From Rhodospirillales bacterium (GTDB taxonomy: Bacteria; Pseudomonadota; Alphaproteobacteria; Rhodospirillales; Shumkoniaceae), in contig JAHDSF010000002.1 of the NCBI GenBank assembly GCA_018432935.1, positions 62,001-126,000 on the forward strand: a stretch of DNA of 64,000 nt. Reading direction: 5' to 3'. The notes beneath the pieces were generated by a model. That model did no database searches and had not been told where the DNA came from. It saw only the letters and a program-made list of their open reading frames with translations. The position numbers and the translations under genes are program-made. Below are positions 49,378 through 59,213 of this stretch, one piece after another. How positions within the stretch are numbered: position 1 is the first letter of the stretch; each line of letters starts with the position of its first letter.

Positions 49378-50892
49378 ATGTATCAGCTCCCGATCCTTTC
49401 GCTGGTGACGTTCCTGCCCCTGGTGGGGGCGCTGCTGATCCTGACCGTCCGCGCCGAGCCCGAGCTGGTGCAGCGCAACGCCCGCAGCGTCGCGCTATGG
49501 ACCTCGGTCATCAATTTCGTGCTGTCGCTGTTCCTGTGGTTCCGGTTCGACCGCACCACGGCCGACTTCCAGTTCGTCGAGAAGTCGGACTGGCTGCCGG
49601 TGATCGGCGCCTCCTATCACATGGGCGTCGACGGCATCTCGATGCTGTTCGTGCTGCTGTCGACCCTGCTGACCCCGATCTGCGTGCTGGCGAGCTGGCG
49701 CACCGTCAAGGACAGGGTGAAGGAGTACATGATCGCCTTCCTGGTCATGGAGACCATGATGGTGGGCATGTTCAGCGCCCTCGATCTGGTGCTGTTCTTC
49801 ATCTTCTTCGAGGGCGTCCTGATCCCGATGTTCCTCATCATCGGGGTCTGGGGCGGCCCGCGCCGGGTCTACGCCGCCTTCAAGTTCTTCCTCTACACCC
49901 TGGTCGGCTCGCTGCTGATGCTGCTGGCGATCCTCGCCATGTACTTCATCTCGGGCACCACCGATATCCCGCAGCTGCTCGCCTATGACTTCCCCGCCGG
50001 CGTGCAGACATGGCTGTGGCTGGCTTTCTTCGTCTCGTTCGCGGTCAAGATGCCGATGTGGCCGCTGCACACCTGGCTGCCGGACGCCCACGTCGAGGCG
50101 CCGACCGCCGGCTCGGTGATCCTGGCGGGGGTGCTGCTGAAGTTCGGCGCCTACGGGTTCCTGCGGTTCTCTGTCCCGATGCTGCCCGACGCCACCGCGC
50201 AGTTCACGCCCCTGATCTTCGTCCTCAGCGTGATTGCGGTCGTCTACACCTCGCTGGTCGCGCTGGCCCAGGAGGACATGAAGAAGCTGATCGCATACTC
50301 GTCGGTCGCCCACATGGGGTTCGTCACCGCGGGCACCTTCTCGCTGACGGTGCACGGCATCGAGGGCGCGATCTTCCAGGCGCTCAGCCACGGCATCGTC
50401 TCGGCCGCGCTGTTCCTCGTGGTCGGCGTCGTCTACGACCGCATGCACTCGCGCGAGATCGCGACCTACGGCGGCCTCGTCCACCGGATGCCGAAGTACG
50501 CCTTGTTCTTCATGCTGTTCATGCTGGCCGGGGTCGGCCTGCCCGGAACCAGCGGCTTCGTCGGCGAGTTCCTGGTCATCACCGGGACGTTCCGGGCCAA
50601 CACCTGGGTGGCGGCGCTGATCGCCACCGGCCTGATCCTGGGCGCCGTCTACATGCTGTACCTGTACTGGCGCGTCATCTTCGGCAAGCTGACCAAGGAC
50701 AGTCTCAAGGGCATTCTCGATCTCAGCGAGCGGGAGGTATTGATTTTCGCGCCGCTGGCTCTGCTGGTGATCTGGATGGGCGTCTACCCGATGTCGTTCC
50801 TGGAGGTGATGCACGTGTCGGTGACCAAGCTGGTGAACGACTTCGAGCTGGCTCGGGCGGCGGCCGACATGCTGCCTCTCGCGGCACGCTGA
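49378..50892 (+). CDS. nuoM: NADH-quinone oxidoreductase subunit M (proton pump)
   Basis: A 504-residue antiporter-like subunit with 14 helices. [21 protein letters not shown] and [22 protein letters not shown] carry the conserved Glu, Lys and His proton-channel residues. It pairs with NuoL and NuoN in the membrane arm. Thirteen bases separate it from nuoN. Confidence 0.98.
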   Translation: MYQLPILSLVTFLPLVGALLILTVRAEPELVQRNARSVALWTSVINFVLSLFLWFRFDRTTADFQFVEKSDWLPVIGASYHMGVDGISMLFVLLSTLLTPICVLASWRTVKDRVKEYMIAFLVMETMMVGMFSALDLVLFFIFFEGVLIPMFLIIGVWGGPRRVYAAFKFFLYTLVGSLLMLLAILAMYFISGTTDIPQLLAYDFPAGVQTWLWLAFFVSFAVKMPMWPLHTWLPDAHVEAPTAGSVILAGVLLKFGAYGFLRFSVPMLPDATAQFTPLIFVLSVIAVVYTSLVALAQEDMKKLIAYSSVAHMGFVTAGTFSLTVHGIEGAIFQALSHGIVSAALFLVVGVVYDRMHSREIATYGGLVHRMPKYALFFMLFMLAGVGLPGTSGFVGEFLVITGTFRANTWVAALIATGLILGAVYMLYLYWRVIFGKLTKDSLKGILDLSEREVLIFAPLALLVIWMGVYPMSFLEVMHVSVTKLVNDFELARAAADMLPLAAR

Positions 50893-50905
50893 GGGGAGGA
50901 GAGCG

Positions 50906-52372
50906 ATGTCGCCCGCCAGTCTTCCCAACTTCGTTCCGGCGGTGCCGGAGATCTTCCTCGCCGCCGCCGCGATGGCGCTCCTGATGCTGGGGGTGCTGCA
51001 GCGTGCGGTCGCCGTCGGCGAGCAGGTAAGGATCTCGCGGGTCGTGACATGGATGTCGGTCCTGGCGCTGCTGCTGGCGATCCTGCTGGCCAGCGCGGTC
51101 ACGGGAACCCGGATCGCCACCTTCGGCGGGATGTTCGTCAACGACGGCTTCGCGCTGTTCTTCAAGGTGCTGGCGCTGCTCGCGACGGCGCTATCGCTGG
51201 TGATCTCGATGGGCTACCTCGAGCGCCACGACATCGCCCGGTTCGAGTACGCGGTGCTGTACCTGTTCGCTGCCGTCGGCATGATGATGATGGTGTCGGC
51301 GAACGACCTGATCTCGCTCTACGTCGGCCTGGAGCTGCAGAGCCTGGCGCTTTACGTGGTGGCGGCGTTCCAGCGCGACGATAGCCGCTCGACGGAGGCG
51401 GGGCTCAAGTACTTCGTCCTCAGCGCCCTTGCGTCCGGGTTCATCCTTTATGGAAGTTCTCTGGTCTACGGTTTTACCGGAACGACGAATTTCGACGTGA
51501 TCGCCAGGGCCCTTGATGGCACCCCGGTGCTCGGCGTCGTGTTCGGGCTGGTGTTCGTGTTGGCCGGGCTTGCCTTCAAGGTCTCGGCGGCGCCGTTCCA
51601 CATGTGGACGCCCGACGTCTACGAGGGCGCGCCGACCCCGGTCACCGCGTTCTTCTCGGTGGCGCCCAAGATCGCCGCCCTGGGCCTCCTGCTGCGCGTC
51701 GTCACGGGGCCGTTCGGCGACCTGGTGCAGCAGTGGCAGCAGGTGATCTGGATCGCTTCGGTGCTGTCGATGGTGATCGGCGCCTTCGCCGCCATCTCGC
51801 AGCGCAATATCAAGCGTCTGATGGCCTACAGCTCGATCGGCCACATCGGCTACGCCCTGATCGGCCTTGCCGCCGGCAGCCGCGACGGGCTGGAAAGCGT
51901 GCTGATCTACATGGCGATCTACATCACCATGAATCTGGGCACCTTCGCCGCCATCCTGTGCATGCGGCGCAGCGACCGCATGGTCGAGGGGATCGACGAT
52001 CTGGCCGGGCTGTCAAAAAGCCATCCCGTGCTTGCGGCGGCGTTCGCGCTGATGATGTTCTCGATGGCCGGCATCCCGCCGTTGGCCGGGTTCTTCGGAA
52101 AGCTCTACGTGTTCAAGGCGGCGATCACTGCCGAGTTCTACGGCCTGGCAGTCATCGGCGTGCTGACCAGCGTGGTGGCGGCCTTCTACTACCTGCGCAT
52201 CGTCAAGGTGATCTACTTCGACAACCTGACCGATGCGCTTGATCGCGCCGTGCCCAAGAACCTCACGTTCGTGCTCCTCGGCACCAGCGCGGCCATTCTG
52301 CTGTTCTTCCTGTGGCCGGATCCGCTTCTCGCCAGCTCGCAAAGCGCGGTGGCCTCGCTGCTCGGCGGATGA
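50906..52372 (+). CDS. nuoN: NADH-quinone oxidoreductase subunit N (proton pump)
   Basis: A 488-residue antiporter-like subunit with 14 helices. [21 protein letters not shown] and [23 protein letters not shown] are diagnostic. GAGGGGAGGAGAGCG precedes the ATG. The stop overlaps the birA start (ATGA), so the operon continues into cofactor and RNA genes. Confidence 0.98.
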   Translation: MSPASLPNFVPAVPEIFLAAAAMALLMLGVLQRAVAVGEQVRISRVVTWMSVLALLLAILLASAVTGTRIATFGGMFVNDGFALFFKVLALLATALSLVISMGYLERHDIARFEYAVLYLFAAVGMMMMVSANDLISLYVGLELQSLALYVVAAFQRDDSRSTEAGLKYFVLSALASGFILYGSSLVYGFTGTTNFDVIARALDGTPVLGVVFGLVFVLAGLAFKVSAAPFHMWTPDVYEGAPTPVTAFFSVAPKIAALGLLLRVVTGPFGDLVQQWQQVIWIASVLSMVIGAFAAISQRNIKRLMAYSSIGHIGYALIGLAAGSRDGLESVLIYMAIYITMNLGTFAAILCMRRSDRMVEGIDDLAGLSKSHPVLAAAFALMMFSMAGIPPLAGFFGKLYVFKAAITAEFYGLAVIGVLTSVVAAFYYLRIVKVIYFDNLTDALDRAVPKNLTFVLLGTSAAILLFFLWPDPLLASSQSAVASLLGG

Positions 52373-53124
52373 ACCCTGCGCTGCCGCCGGGCTGGCTCCT
52401 GCACGCCCACGAGTCGCTGGCCAGCACCAACGAAGAGGCGTTGCGGCTGGCCAGCGACGGCGCCGCCGAGGGGACGGTGGTGCAGGCGAGGCGCCAGCAG
52501 GCCGGGCGAGGCCGCCACGGCCGGCGCTGGATCTCGGAAGAGGGCAACCTCTACTGCACCACGGTGATCCGCCCGCGATGCCCGCCGGCACAGGCCGCCG
52601 CGGTCGGCTTCGTTGCCGCGGTGGCGGCGTCCGAGGCCATCGATCGGGCGGCGGGAGAGGGCCGTCGCACCGCCATAAAGTGGCCCAACGATATCCTCCT
52701 CGAGGGGCGGAAGATCGCCGGCATCCTGATCGAGGCCGATACCGACGGCGACGGAAGCGTCGCCGCAATGGTGATTGGCATCGGCGTCAACGTAGCGCAC
52801 GCGCCGGAGCTGCCCGGCTATCCGACCGCCTCGCTGCGGCAATGCGGCGGCGCGCTTGGGGTGGACGCGGACGCCGTGCTGGAGTATCTGTGCGCGGCGC
52901 TGCACGATGGCCTCCGGCGGTGGCGCAGCGAGGGCTTCGGCATCATTCGCGACCAGTGGCTGGCGCGGTGCGCCGGTCTGGGCGGGCCGTTGACGGTGAA
53001 AACACCGGCCGGCACGCTCGGCGGCCGCTTCGTCGGACTCGACGAGGACGGAGCGCTGCTGTTGGAGACCGGGGGCGGGGTGCGGCGGATCGTCGCCGGC
53101 GACGTCCTGCTGGGCGTCGTCTAG
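52369..53124 (+). CDS. birA: biotin--[acetyl-CoA-carboxylase] ligase, monofunctional
   Basis: A 251-residue enzyme that makes biotinyl-AMP and attaches biotin to carboxylase carrier domains. The biotinyl-AMP loop is [11 protein letters not shown], the catalytic lysine region is [19 protein letters not shown], and a small C-terminal SH3-like domain follows. There is no N-terminal DNA-binding domain, so it does not act as the bio repressor. ATGA overlap with nuoN. Confidence 0.94.
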   Translation: MNPALPPGWLLHAHESLASTNEEALRLASDGAAEGTVVQARRQQAGRGRHGRRWISEEGNLYCTTVIRPRCPPAQAAAVGFVAAVAASEAIDRAAGEGRRTAIKWPNDILLEGRKIAGILIEADTDGDGSVAAMVIGIGVNVAHAPELPGYPTASLRQCGGALGVDADAVLEYLCAALHDGLRRWRSEGFGIIRDQWLARCAGLGGPLTVKTPAGTLGGRFVGLDEDGALLLETGGGVRRIVAGDVLLGVV

Positions 53125-53137
53125 GGAGTGCCGAGAG

Positions 53138-53920
53138 ATGCTGCTTGCGATCGATTCCGGCAACACGAACATCGTGTTCGCCGTATTCGACGGTTCCGGC
53201 GAGGTCCGCGGCAAGTGGCGGGTCTCGACCAACGTCAACCGCACTGCGGACGAGCTCGGCGTCTGGCTGATGCAGCTGATGGGCCTGGACGGGCTCGAGC
53301 GCGGCGCGGTCGACGGTGCGGTGATCGCCACCGTCGTTCCCGACACCATGTTCTCCCTCAAGGCGCTGTGCCGAAAGTACTTCAAGGTCGAGCCGCTGAT
53401 CGTCGGCGAGCCCGGCGTGGCGCTGCAGGTGGAGAACATGACGGACCGCCCCGACGAGGTCGGTGCCGACCGCCTGGTCAACGCGATGGCGGCCCATGCC
53501 TTCCACAGCGGTCCCTTGATCGTGGTCGACTTCGGCACCGCCACCACGTTCGACGTCGTCGACGGGAACGGCCGGTACTTCGGGGGTGTCATCGCGCCGG
53601 GCATCAACCTGTCGCTGGAGGCGCTCCACATGGCGGCGGCCAAGCTGCCGCGGGTGGCCATCAAGCGTCCGGCAAAGGTGATCGGATCGAGCACGGTGAC
53701 CGCCATGCAGTCCGGGATCTTCTGGGGATACGTCGCCCTCATCGAGGGCATGGTGGCCCGCATCCGGGCCGAGTTCGGCGCTCCCATGAAGGTGATCGCG
53801 ACCGGCGGCCTCGCGCCTTTGTTCGCAGGCGCCACCTCGGCGATCGAGGAGGTCGACGGCGACCTCACCCTGCGCGGTCTTCTTCTGGTGCATCGACTGA
53901 ACAGCAAGGAGCGGTCGTGA
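53138..53920 (+). CDS. coaX: type III pantothenate kinase
   Basis: A 260-residue ASKHA-fold kinase that phosphorylates pantothenate, the first step of CoA synthesis. [13 protein letters not shown] is the phosphate-1 loop, [10 protein letters not shown] contains the catalytic Asp region, and [15 protein letters not shown] is the phosphate-2 loop. The type III enzyme needs a monovalent cation and is not feedback-inhibited by CoA. It overlaps rnj by 4 bp. Confidence 0.95.
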   Translation: MLLAIDSGNTNIVFAVFDGSGEVRGKWRVSTNVNRTADELGVWLMQLMGLDGLERGAVDGAVIATVVPDTMFSLKALCRKYFKVEPLIVGEPGVALQVENMTDRPDEVGADRLVNAMAAHAFHSGPLIVVDFGTATTFDVVDGNGRYFGGVIAPGINLSLEALHMAAAKLPRVAIKRPAKVIGSSTVTAMQSGIFWGYVALIEGMVARIRAEFGAPMKVIATGGLAPLFAGATSAIEEVDGDLTLRGLLLVHRLNSKERS

Positions 53921-55572
53921 GCAGCGACATCGTCTTCGTGCCGCTGGGCGGCACCGGCGAGATCGGCATGAACCTGAACCTGTACGGTCGCGGGCGCGCC
54001 GACGACCGCGACTGGCTCATGATCGACATGGGCATCACCTTCGGCGACGGCAGCATTCCCGGCGTCGACATCCTGATGCCCGATCCCGCCTTCATCGAGG
54101 AGAAGCGTGATCGGCTCGCCGGCCTGGTGCTGACCCACGCCCACGAGGATCACCTGGGCGCCGTGCCGTACCTCTGGGAGCGGCTGCGCTGCCCGATCTA
54201 CGCCTCGCCGTTCACCGGCTCGGTGCTGCGCCGCAAGCTGACCGACGTCGGCCTGCAGAACGAGGTGGCGCTGCACATCGTGCCGTTGCAGGGCCGCTTC
54301 CAGGTCGGTCCGTTCGATCTCGAGATGGTGACCCTGACCCACTCGATTCCCGAGCCGAACGCGGTTGCCCTTCACACCGACCACGGCATCATCCTGCACA
54401 CCGGCGACTGGCGCCTCGATCCGCGGCCGGTGATCGGGGAAAAGGCCGACCTCGAAGTGCTGAGGGCCTTCGGCGACACTGGCGTGGCGGCGCTGGTCTG
54501 CGATTCCACCAACGTGTTCGTCGAGGGGCAGAGCCATTCCGAGGCCGACCTGCTGGCCAGCCTGACCGAGCTGTTCGGCCGCTTCGAGAACCGCATCGCG
54601 GTCACCTGCTTCGCCAGCAACGTGGCCCGGCTGGAGACGATCGCCCGCGCTGCCGATGCGGTCGGACGCAGCGTCGTGGTCGCGGGCCGCGCCGTCCAGA
54701 GGATCGTGGAGGCGGCGCGGGAGAACGGCTACCTGCTCGACGTGCCTCCGTTCCTCGACGAGGAGGCGTTCGACCAGCTGCCGCGAGAGCAGACGCTGGT
54801 CCTGTGCACCGGCAGCCAGGGCGAGCCGCGGGCGGCGCTGGCGCGGATCGCCGCCAAGACCCATCCCAGGGTGATGCTGGAGGAGGGCGACGTCGTCGTC
54901 TTCTCGTCGAAGGTGATCCCCGGCAACGAGCGGGCGATCGCCCGGGTGCAGAACGGCCTCGTCAAGCTGGGCGTGAAGGTGATCGGCGAAAGCGACCACT
55001 TCGTCCACGTTTCCGGGCATCCGGGGCGGGACGAGCTGGAAACCATGTACAGTCTGGTGCGGCCGAAGATCAGCGTCCCCGTCCATGGCGAGGCACGCCA
55101 TCTGGCGCAACATGCCGAGCTGGCGCGAACCTGGGGAGTCGCCTCGGTGGTCGAGGCCGAGAACGGCTCGGTGGTGCGCCTGACCCCGGGCAAGGCCGGA
55201 GTGATCGACGAGGTCCCGGTCGGTCGGCTGGTGCTCGAAGGGAACCGCGTGGTTCCGCTGGAGGGCCTGCTGGTGCGCGGGCGCCAGAAGGTGGTCTTCA
55301 ACGGCTCGGCGGTGGTCACCGTGGTGGTCGACGGCTGGGGCCAGATCCTGGCCGAGCCGCAGATTGCGGCGGTGGGGCTGGTCGATGACCCCGATGACGA
55401 GGTCATCGGCGAGGCGATCGACGCCATCTGGAAGGCCGTCGACGGCCTTTCCAAGGGAGCGAGGCGGGACGACGACACCGTGCGCGACGCGATCCGGCTT
55501 GCGGTGCGGCGCGTGTTCCGGGAACGCCTCGGCAAGAAGCCGATGACCGAGGTCCACTTCGTCAGGGTCTGA
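53917..55572 (+). CDS. rnj: ribonuclease J family metallo-beta-lactamase RNase
   Basis: A 551-residue RNase J type enzyme for rRNA maturation and mRNA decay, with 5'-exonuclease and endonuclease activity in studied members. The zinc motif [10 protein letters not shown] gives His74, His76, Asp78 and His79. The beta-CASP region includes [16 protein letters not shown] and [10 protein letters not shown], and [10 protein letters not shown] is the last metal/catalytic motif. The start is GTG at 53917 with AAGGAGCGGTC before it and a 4-bp overlap with coaX. Last gene of the long nuo transcript. Confidence 0.95.
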   Translation: MSSDIVFVPLGGTGEIGMNLNLYGRGRADDRDWLMIDMGITFGDGSIPGVDILMPDPAFIEEKRDRLAGLVLTHAHEDHLGAVPYLWERLRCPIYASPFTGSVLRRKLTDVGLQNEVALHIVPLQGRFQVGPFDLEMVTLTHSIPEPNAVALHTDHGIILHTGDWRLDPRPVIGEKADLEVLRAFGDTGVAALVCDSTNVFVEGQSHSEADLLASLTELFGRFENRIAVTCFASNVARLETIARAADAVGRSVVVAGRAVQRIVEAARENGYLLDVPPFLDEEAFDQLPREQTLVLCTGSQGEPRAALARIAAKTHPRVMLEEGDVVVFSSKVIPGNERAIARVQNGLVKLGVKVIGESDHFVHVSGHPGRDELETMYSLVRPKISVPVHGEARHLAQHAELARTWGVASVVEAENGSVVRLTPGKAGVIDEVPVGRLVLEGNRVVPLEGLLVRGRQKVVFNGSAVVTVVVDGWGQILAEPQIAAVGLVDDPDDEVIGEAIDAIWKAVDGLSKGARRDDDTVRDAIRLAVRRVFRERLGKKPMTEVHFVRV

Positions 55573-55600
55573 TACCGGCGCGTCATCGGTCGGACCCGCA

Positions 55601-55675
55601 CACCCTCATCCTGAGCCTGTCGAAGGATGAGAGCGGCCGCCCGAATCGCAAGGTTCGACAGGGGCTTCACGGCAT
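55601..55675. repeat. dispersed intergenic repeat after rnj
   Basis: CTCATCCT and AGGATGAG form an 8-bp inverted repeat around GAGCCTGTCGA; the composite CTCATCCTGAGCCTGTCGA with its trailing GGTTCGACAGGGGC is a very common short repeat family in proteobacterial genomes. It starts about 30 bp after the rnj stop. No protein is encoded. Confidence 0.65.
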
Positions 55676-55680
55676 GGCCT

Positions 55681-55691
55681 GGGGGGGGGGG
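55681..55691 (+). repeat. homopolymer tract of 11 G
   Basis: Eleven consecutive G residues follow the dispersed repeat. It is the longest homopolymer noticed in the window and is not inside a gene. It may vary in length by slippage, or be a sequencing or assembly artefact. Confidence 0.7.
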
Positions 55692-55719
55692 AGGTAGCCC
55701 CGACGCCTACGGCCGGGCG

Positions 55720-55751
55720 AAAAAAACGGCAAGACCTGGAGAGGTCTTGCC
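55720..55751 (-). terminator. rho-independent terminator on the minus strand
   Basis: Read on the minus strand, GGCAAGACCT/AGGTCTTGCC is a perfect 10-bp stem with a 4-nt loop, followed by G and seven T. It is 248 bp beyond the stop of the permease gene, too far to be a simple terminator for it alone. Confidence 0.88.
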
Positions 55752-55862
55752 CGCTTGAGCACTGCGTTCCGTTCTTACGAGGGTAACCGGTTGATCGGTT
55801 CCCTTCGTTGATTTCCTCCCAAAACCCAGGCCGTCGAGTCTGACGAGCTTCCCGCCAGACAG
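55720..55862 (-). ncRNA. candidate small RNA of about 143 nt, family unknown
   Basis: An apparent stand-alone transcription unit on the minus strand: promoter (55869-55897), then a hairpin GTCTG/CAGAC near the 5' end, an unpaired segment with GGGAGGAAAT, a strong hairpin ACGAAGGGAACCG/CGGTTACCCTCGT, and a terminator with seven U. No start codon follows the GGGAGG segment, so a peptide is unlikely. The 5' and 3' ends do not pair, which argues against 6S RNA. It lies after the azgA-type gene and could also be processed from its mRNA. Confidence 0.5.
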
Positions 55863-55868
55863 AGGCGC

Positions 55869-55897
55869 ATTTTGACGTTTGTGTGGCACAGCTTCAA
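55869..55897 (-). promoter_or_regulatory. promoter for the candidate small RNA
   Basis: On the minus strand TTGAAG (55897-55892) and CAAAAT (55874-55869) are spaced by exactly 17 bp. An A/T-rich run (GTTGAAAAAAAGTG) lies just upstream like an UP element. The predicted start is near 55862. Confidence 0.5.
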
Positions 55898-55944
55898 CAC
55901 TTTTTTTCAACCAAACGGTAACCTTGGCAGAGGCATTTGGGCAT

Positions 55945-55981
55945 CGCCGCCGGTGCGCCTGATGGGCGCGCACCGGCGGCG
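55945..55981. terminator. perfect 14-bp GC hairpin after the permease gene
   Basis: CGCCGCCGGTGCGC and GCGCACCGGCGGCG are perfect complements around a 9-nt loop, 18 bp after the permease stop on the minus strand. No U-tract follows on either strand. It may shield the mRNA 3' end or help Rho-dependent termination. Confidence 0.45.
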
Positions 55982-55998
55982 TGCGTGGGCAGGTTGCC

Positions 55999-57294
55999 TC
56001 AGGCGCCGAGGAACGCGAACTTCAAGAGGAACAGCGCTGCCAGCACAAGTACGGCAGGGGTGGCTTCACGGGCGCGGCCGCCGACGAGCTTGACGACGGC
56101 ATACGTGATGAAGCCAAGCCCGATGCCGTTGGCGATCGAGTAGGACAGGGGCATGGCGATCGCCGTCACCACGGCGGGCGCGACGTCGGTGATGTCGTTC
56201 CAGTCGATCTCGGCAATGCCGCGGGTCATCAGGCAGGCCACGAAGATGAGGGCCGGAGCCGTGGCGTAGCTGGGCACCGTGGCGGCGAGCGGCGACAGGA
56301 AGATGCAGAACAGGAACAAGAGGGCCACCACCACCGCGGTGAGCCCGGTACGGCCGCCGGCGTTGATGCCGGAGGCGCTCTCGACGTAGCTGGTCACCGT
56401 CGAGGTGCCGACCATCGCACCGACGACGGTGCCGGTGCTGTCTGCGACCAAAGCCTTGGAGAGACGTGGCAGCTTGCCGTCCTTGTCCAGCAGGTTGCCG
56501 CGATGGGCGACGCCGATCAGCGTGCCCGCGGTGTCGAACAGGTCGACGAACAGAAACGTGAAGACGACCGCCAGCATGCTCATCTCGAGAGCGCCGGCGA
56601 TGTCCATCTGGAACAGCACCGGGGCCATGGACGGCGGCGGACCGAAGATGCCCTTGAACTCGGAGACGCCGGTCAGGACTCCGATGACGGTGACGCCGAG
56701 GATCGACAGGATGATCGCCCCGGGGATGTTCCAGGCGGTCAGGACCACCATCGAGAAGAAGCCGAGGACGGCGAGCATCACCGACGCCTGGGAAAGGTCT
56801 CCGAGAGCGACCAGGGTGGCGGGGTGGTCGACGACGATGCCGGCGTTCCGCAGTCCGATCAGGGCCAGGAACAGGCCGATGCCGGCCGCGATGGCCATCT
56901 TCATCGACATCGGGATGCTGTTGATGATCCATTCCCGCACCGGCAGGATGCTCAGGATCAGAAACAGGATGCCGGAGACGAAGACGGCTCCCAGGGCTAC
57001 CTGCCAGGTGTGCCCCATGCCGAGGACGACGGTGAACGAAAAGAAGGCGTTGAGACCCATGCCCGGGGCAAGGGCGACCGGGTAGTTGGCGTAGAGCCCC
57101 ATCACCGCGGTGGCGAAGGCGGCGCCGATGCAGGTGGCGACCATCACCGCGCCGAAGTCCATGCCGGTCTTGCTGAGGATGTCAGGGTTGACGAAGACGA
57201 TGTAGGCCATCGTGAGAAACGTCGTCAGGCCGGCCATCAGCTCGGTCCTGACGTCGGTGCCGTGCTCGGTGAGCTTGAAGTACTTGTCGAGCAT
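55999..57294 (-). CDS. AzgA-type purine (adenine/guanine/hypoxanthine) permease
   Basis: A 430-residue NCS2/AzgA-family membrane transporter with about 14 helices. LMAGLTTFLTMAYIVFVNP, LAPGMGLNAFFSFTVVLGMG, VDLFDTAGTLIGVAHRGNL and GTSTVTSYVESASGINAGGRTG are typical of the adenine/guanine/hypoxanthine group. The ATG at 57294 (LDKYFKLTEHGTDVRTE) matches the family start; AGGGGATCC lies upstream. It interrupts an otherwise co-oriented region and is divergent from the small exported protein gene. Confidence 0.9.
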   Translation of the reverse strand: MLDKYFKLTEHGTDVRTELMAGLTTFLTMAYIVFVNPDILSKTGMDFGAVMVATCIGAAFATAVMGLYANYPVALAPGMGLNAFFSFTVVLGMGHTWQVALGAVFVSGILFLILSILPVREWIINSIPMSMKMAIAAGIGLFLALIGLRNAGIVVDHPATLVALGDLSQASVMLAVLGFFSMVVLTAWNIPGAIILSILGVTVIGVLTGVSEFKGIFGPPPSMAPVLFQMDIAGALEMSMLAVVFTFLFVDLFDTAGTLIGVAHRGNLLDKDGKLPRLSKALVADSTGTVVGAMVGTSTVTSYVESASGINAGGRTGLTAVVVALLFLFCIFLSPLAATVPSYATAPALIFVACLMTRGIAEIDWNDITDVAPAVVTAIAMPLSYSIANGIGLGFITYAVVKLVGGRAREATPAVLVLAALFLLKFAFLGA

Positions 57295-57377
57295 GTCCGT
57301 GGATCCCCTATGATCTCTGGCAAATCGCGTGTTAGGATCGCAGCCAGGATGACCTGGCCTGCGGCGTGGGAAGGCCA

Positions 57378-57788
57378 ATGCTTAGGGCACTGATCGCGAT
57401 CCCCCTCTTCGTTGCCGGTACCTCCCTCGCAGGGGAGACAGTGACGGTCACCAAAGAGAGTTGTCAACGGCTTGTCGTCCATACGGCGAGCGCAGATGCC
57501 GAGTTCCGTCCCGGAGTGGATGTCGCCGGCCGCCCGGTGGCTCCCGCCGACCTCTCGGGCAGCCCCTCGATCGCCCTGCCGGAGCAGATCGCGATCACGA
57601 TCGCGATCGAGCTCGACGAGCGCATCGGCCTTGGCCAGGGGGGCCGCTACAAAGGCACGATGCCGATCGGCGAGGTCACCGTCAGGGATGGCCGGGTCTA
57701 TTTCGACGGCCAGTTGTTGGCGGATCGCAACCAGGCGGCCATCGCCGCCGCCTGCCGCGACCTGCTGGAAGTGCCGCCGCGCCATTGA
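57378..57788 (+). CDS. small exported protein of unknown function
   Basis: A 136-residue protein with a signal peptide (LRALIAIPLFVAGTSLAGE). The mature part has one or two Cys, a DVAGRPVAPADL stretch and a GEVTVRDGRVYFDGQLL strand pair. I recognise no known domain. GGGAAGG lies upstream of the ATG at 57378; an in-frame GTG at 57366 is less likely. It is 63 bp upstream of proS on the same strand. Confidence 0.65.
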   Translation: MLRALIAIPLFVAGTSLAGETVTVTKESCQRLVVHTASADAEFRPGVDVAGRPVAPADLSGSPSIALPEQIAITIAIELDERIGLGQGGRYKGTMPIGEVTVRDGRVYFDGQLLADRNQAAIAAACRDLLEVPPRH

Positions 57789-57851
57789 TGTCGCGCCGGC
57801 CATCGCCTAAAGTCGCCGTCCGTTTCAAGCAGCAGCCGAACGAGGAAGTCG

Positions 57852-59165
57852 ATGCGCCTGTCCGCGTATTTCGTGCCGACGATGAAGGAAACGCCCGCCG
57901 AGGCGCAGATCGTCTCGCATCGGCTGATGCTGAGGGCGGGGATGATCCGTCAGATGAGCGCGGGCATCTACGCCTGGCTGCCGCTCGGCCACCGGGTGCT
58001 GCGCAAGGTCGAGTCGATCGTCCGCGAGGAGCAGGACCGCGCCGGCTGCCAGGAAATGCTGATGCCGACCGTGCAGTCGGCGGATCTATGGCGGGAAAGC
58101 GGCCGCTACGACGCCTACGGCCCGGAGATGCTGCGCATTTCCGACCGCCATGAGCGCGAGATGCTGTACGGCCCCACCAACGAGGAGATGATCACCAGCA
58201 TCTTCCGCGAGGAATGCCGCAGCTACCGCGATCTGCCGAAACTTCTCTATCACATCCAGTGGAAGTTCCGGGACGAGGTGCGGCCGCGGTTCGGGCTCAT
58301 GCGCGGACGCGAGTTCCTGATGAAGGACGCCTATTCCTTCGACATGAATTTCGAAGGAGCGAGAAAGTCTTACAACAGGTTCTTCGTGGCCTACCTGAAA
58401 ACGTTCGCGCGCATGGGGTTGAAGGCGATTCCGATGAAGGCGGCGAGCGGCCCGATCGGCGGCGACATGAGCCACGAATTCCTGGTGCTTGCCGACACGG
58501 GCGAATCGGCAGTGTTCTGCCATCGCGGCCTGCTGGCGTTGGAGCCGCCGGGCGACGACGTCGACTACGGGGGCGACCTGCAGCCGATCGTCGACACCTG
58601 GACGTCGCTCTACGCGGCCACCGACGAAGAGCACGACCCTGCCCAGGAGGCGGCTCTCGGCGGCGATCTCGTGAAGGCACGCGGCATCGAGGTCGGGCAC
58701 ATCTTCTACTTCGGCACCAAATACTCGAAGCCGATGCGCGCGGTCGTCGCCGGTCCCGACGGGCAGGATATTCCCGTCGAGATGGGTTCGTACGGGATCG
58801 GGGTGTCGCGGCTGGTTGCGGCGATCATCGAGGCCAGCCACGACGACGCCGGGATCATCTGGCCGGAGAGCGTGGCGCCGTTCCGGGTCGGTCTCGTCAA
58901 CCTGAAGGCCGACGACGCGGGTTGCGCCCAGGCGTGTGAGACCTTCTATGCCAATCTCGGGCGGGCCGGCGTCGATGTGCTCTACGACGACCGCGACGCG
59001 CGGGCGGGGATCAAGTTCGCCGACATGGACCTGATGGGGCTCCCCTGGCAGCTTGTGGTGGGACCTCGGGGCTTGAAGAACGGCCTCGTCGAGATCAAGA
59101 ACCGGGCCACCGGAGAGCGCCAGGAAGTGACCATGGAATCGGCGATGTCGCACCTGATGGGGTAG
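57852..59165 (+). CDS. proS: prolyl-tRNA synthetase (short form)
   Basis: A 437-residue class II aminoacyl-tRNA synthetase. Motif 2 is in [21 protein letters not shown], motif 3 in [17 protein letters not shown], and the anticodon-binding domain is the last ~100 residues. It lacks the large editing insertion of the E. coli enzyme, as is usual in alphaproteobacteria. GAGGAAG precedes the ATG. Next genes encode the Lol exporter. Confidence 0.97.
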   Translation: MRLSAYFVPTMKETPAEAQIVSHRLMLRAGMIRQMSAGIYAWLPLGHRVLRKVESIVREEQDRAGCQEMLMPTVQSADLWRESGRYDAYGPEMLRISDRHEREMLYGPTNEEMITSIFREECRSYRDLPKLLYHIQWKFRDEVRPRFGLMRGREFLMKDAYSFDMNFEGARKSYNRFFVAYLKTFARMGLKAIPMKAASGPIGGDMSHEFLVLADTGESAVFCHRGLLALEPPGDDVDYGGDLQPIVDTWTSLYAATDEEHDPAQEAALGGDLVKARGIEVGHIFYFGTKYSKPMRAVVAGPDGQDIPVEMGSYGIGVSRLVAAIIEASHDDAGIIWPESVAPFRVGLVNLKADDAGCAQACETFYANLGRAGVDVLYDDRDARAGIKFADMDLMGLPWQLVVGPRGLKNGLVEIKNRATGERQEVTMESAMSHLMG

Positions 59166-59213
59166 GGGGTGCCGCCCCGGGACGGAAGAACCGGCCCTGA
59201 ACGGAGGTAGATC

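Noticed and set aside
52213-55557. Long minus-strand open frame opposite nuoN, birA, coaX and rnj (1114 codons)
   Set aside because: It covers four genes with full catalytic motifs on the plus strand, has no recognisable motif itself, and is a third-position GC artefact.
55720-55862. 6S RNA as identity of the small-RNA candidate
   Set aside because: 6S RNA needs long-range pairing of its ends around a central bubble; here the ends do not pair and the structure is a row of separate hairpins.
55707-55973. 88-codon minus-strand open frame across the small-RNA region
   Set aside because: It reads through the proposed promoter, hairpins and terminator, has no ribosome-binding site at its start, and its product shows no pattern.
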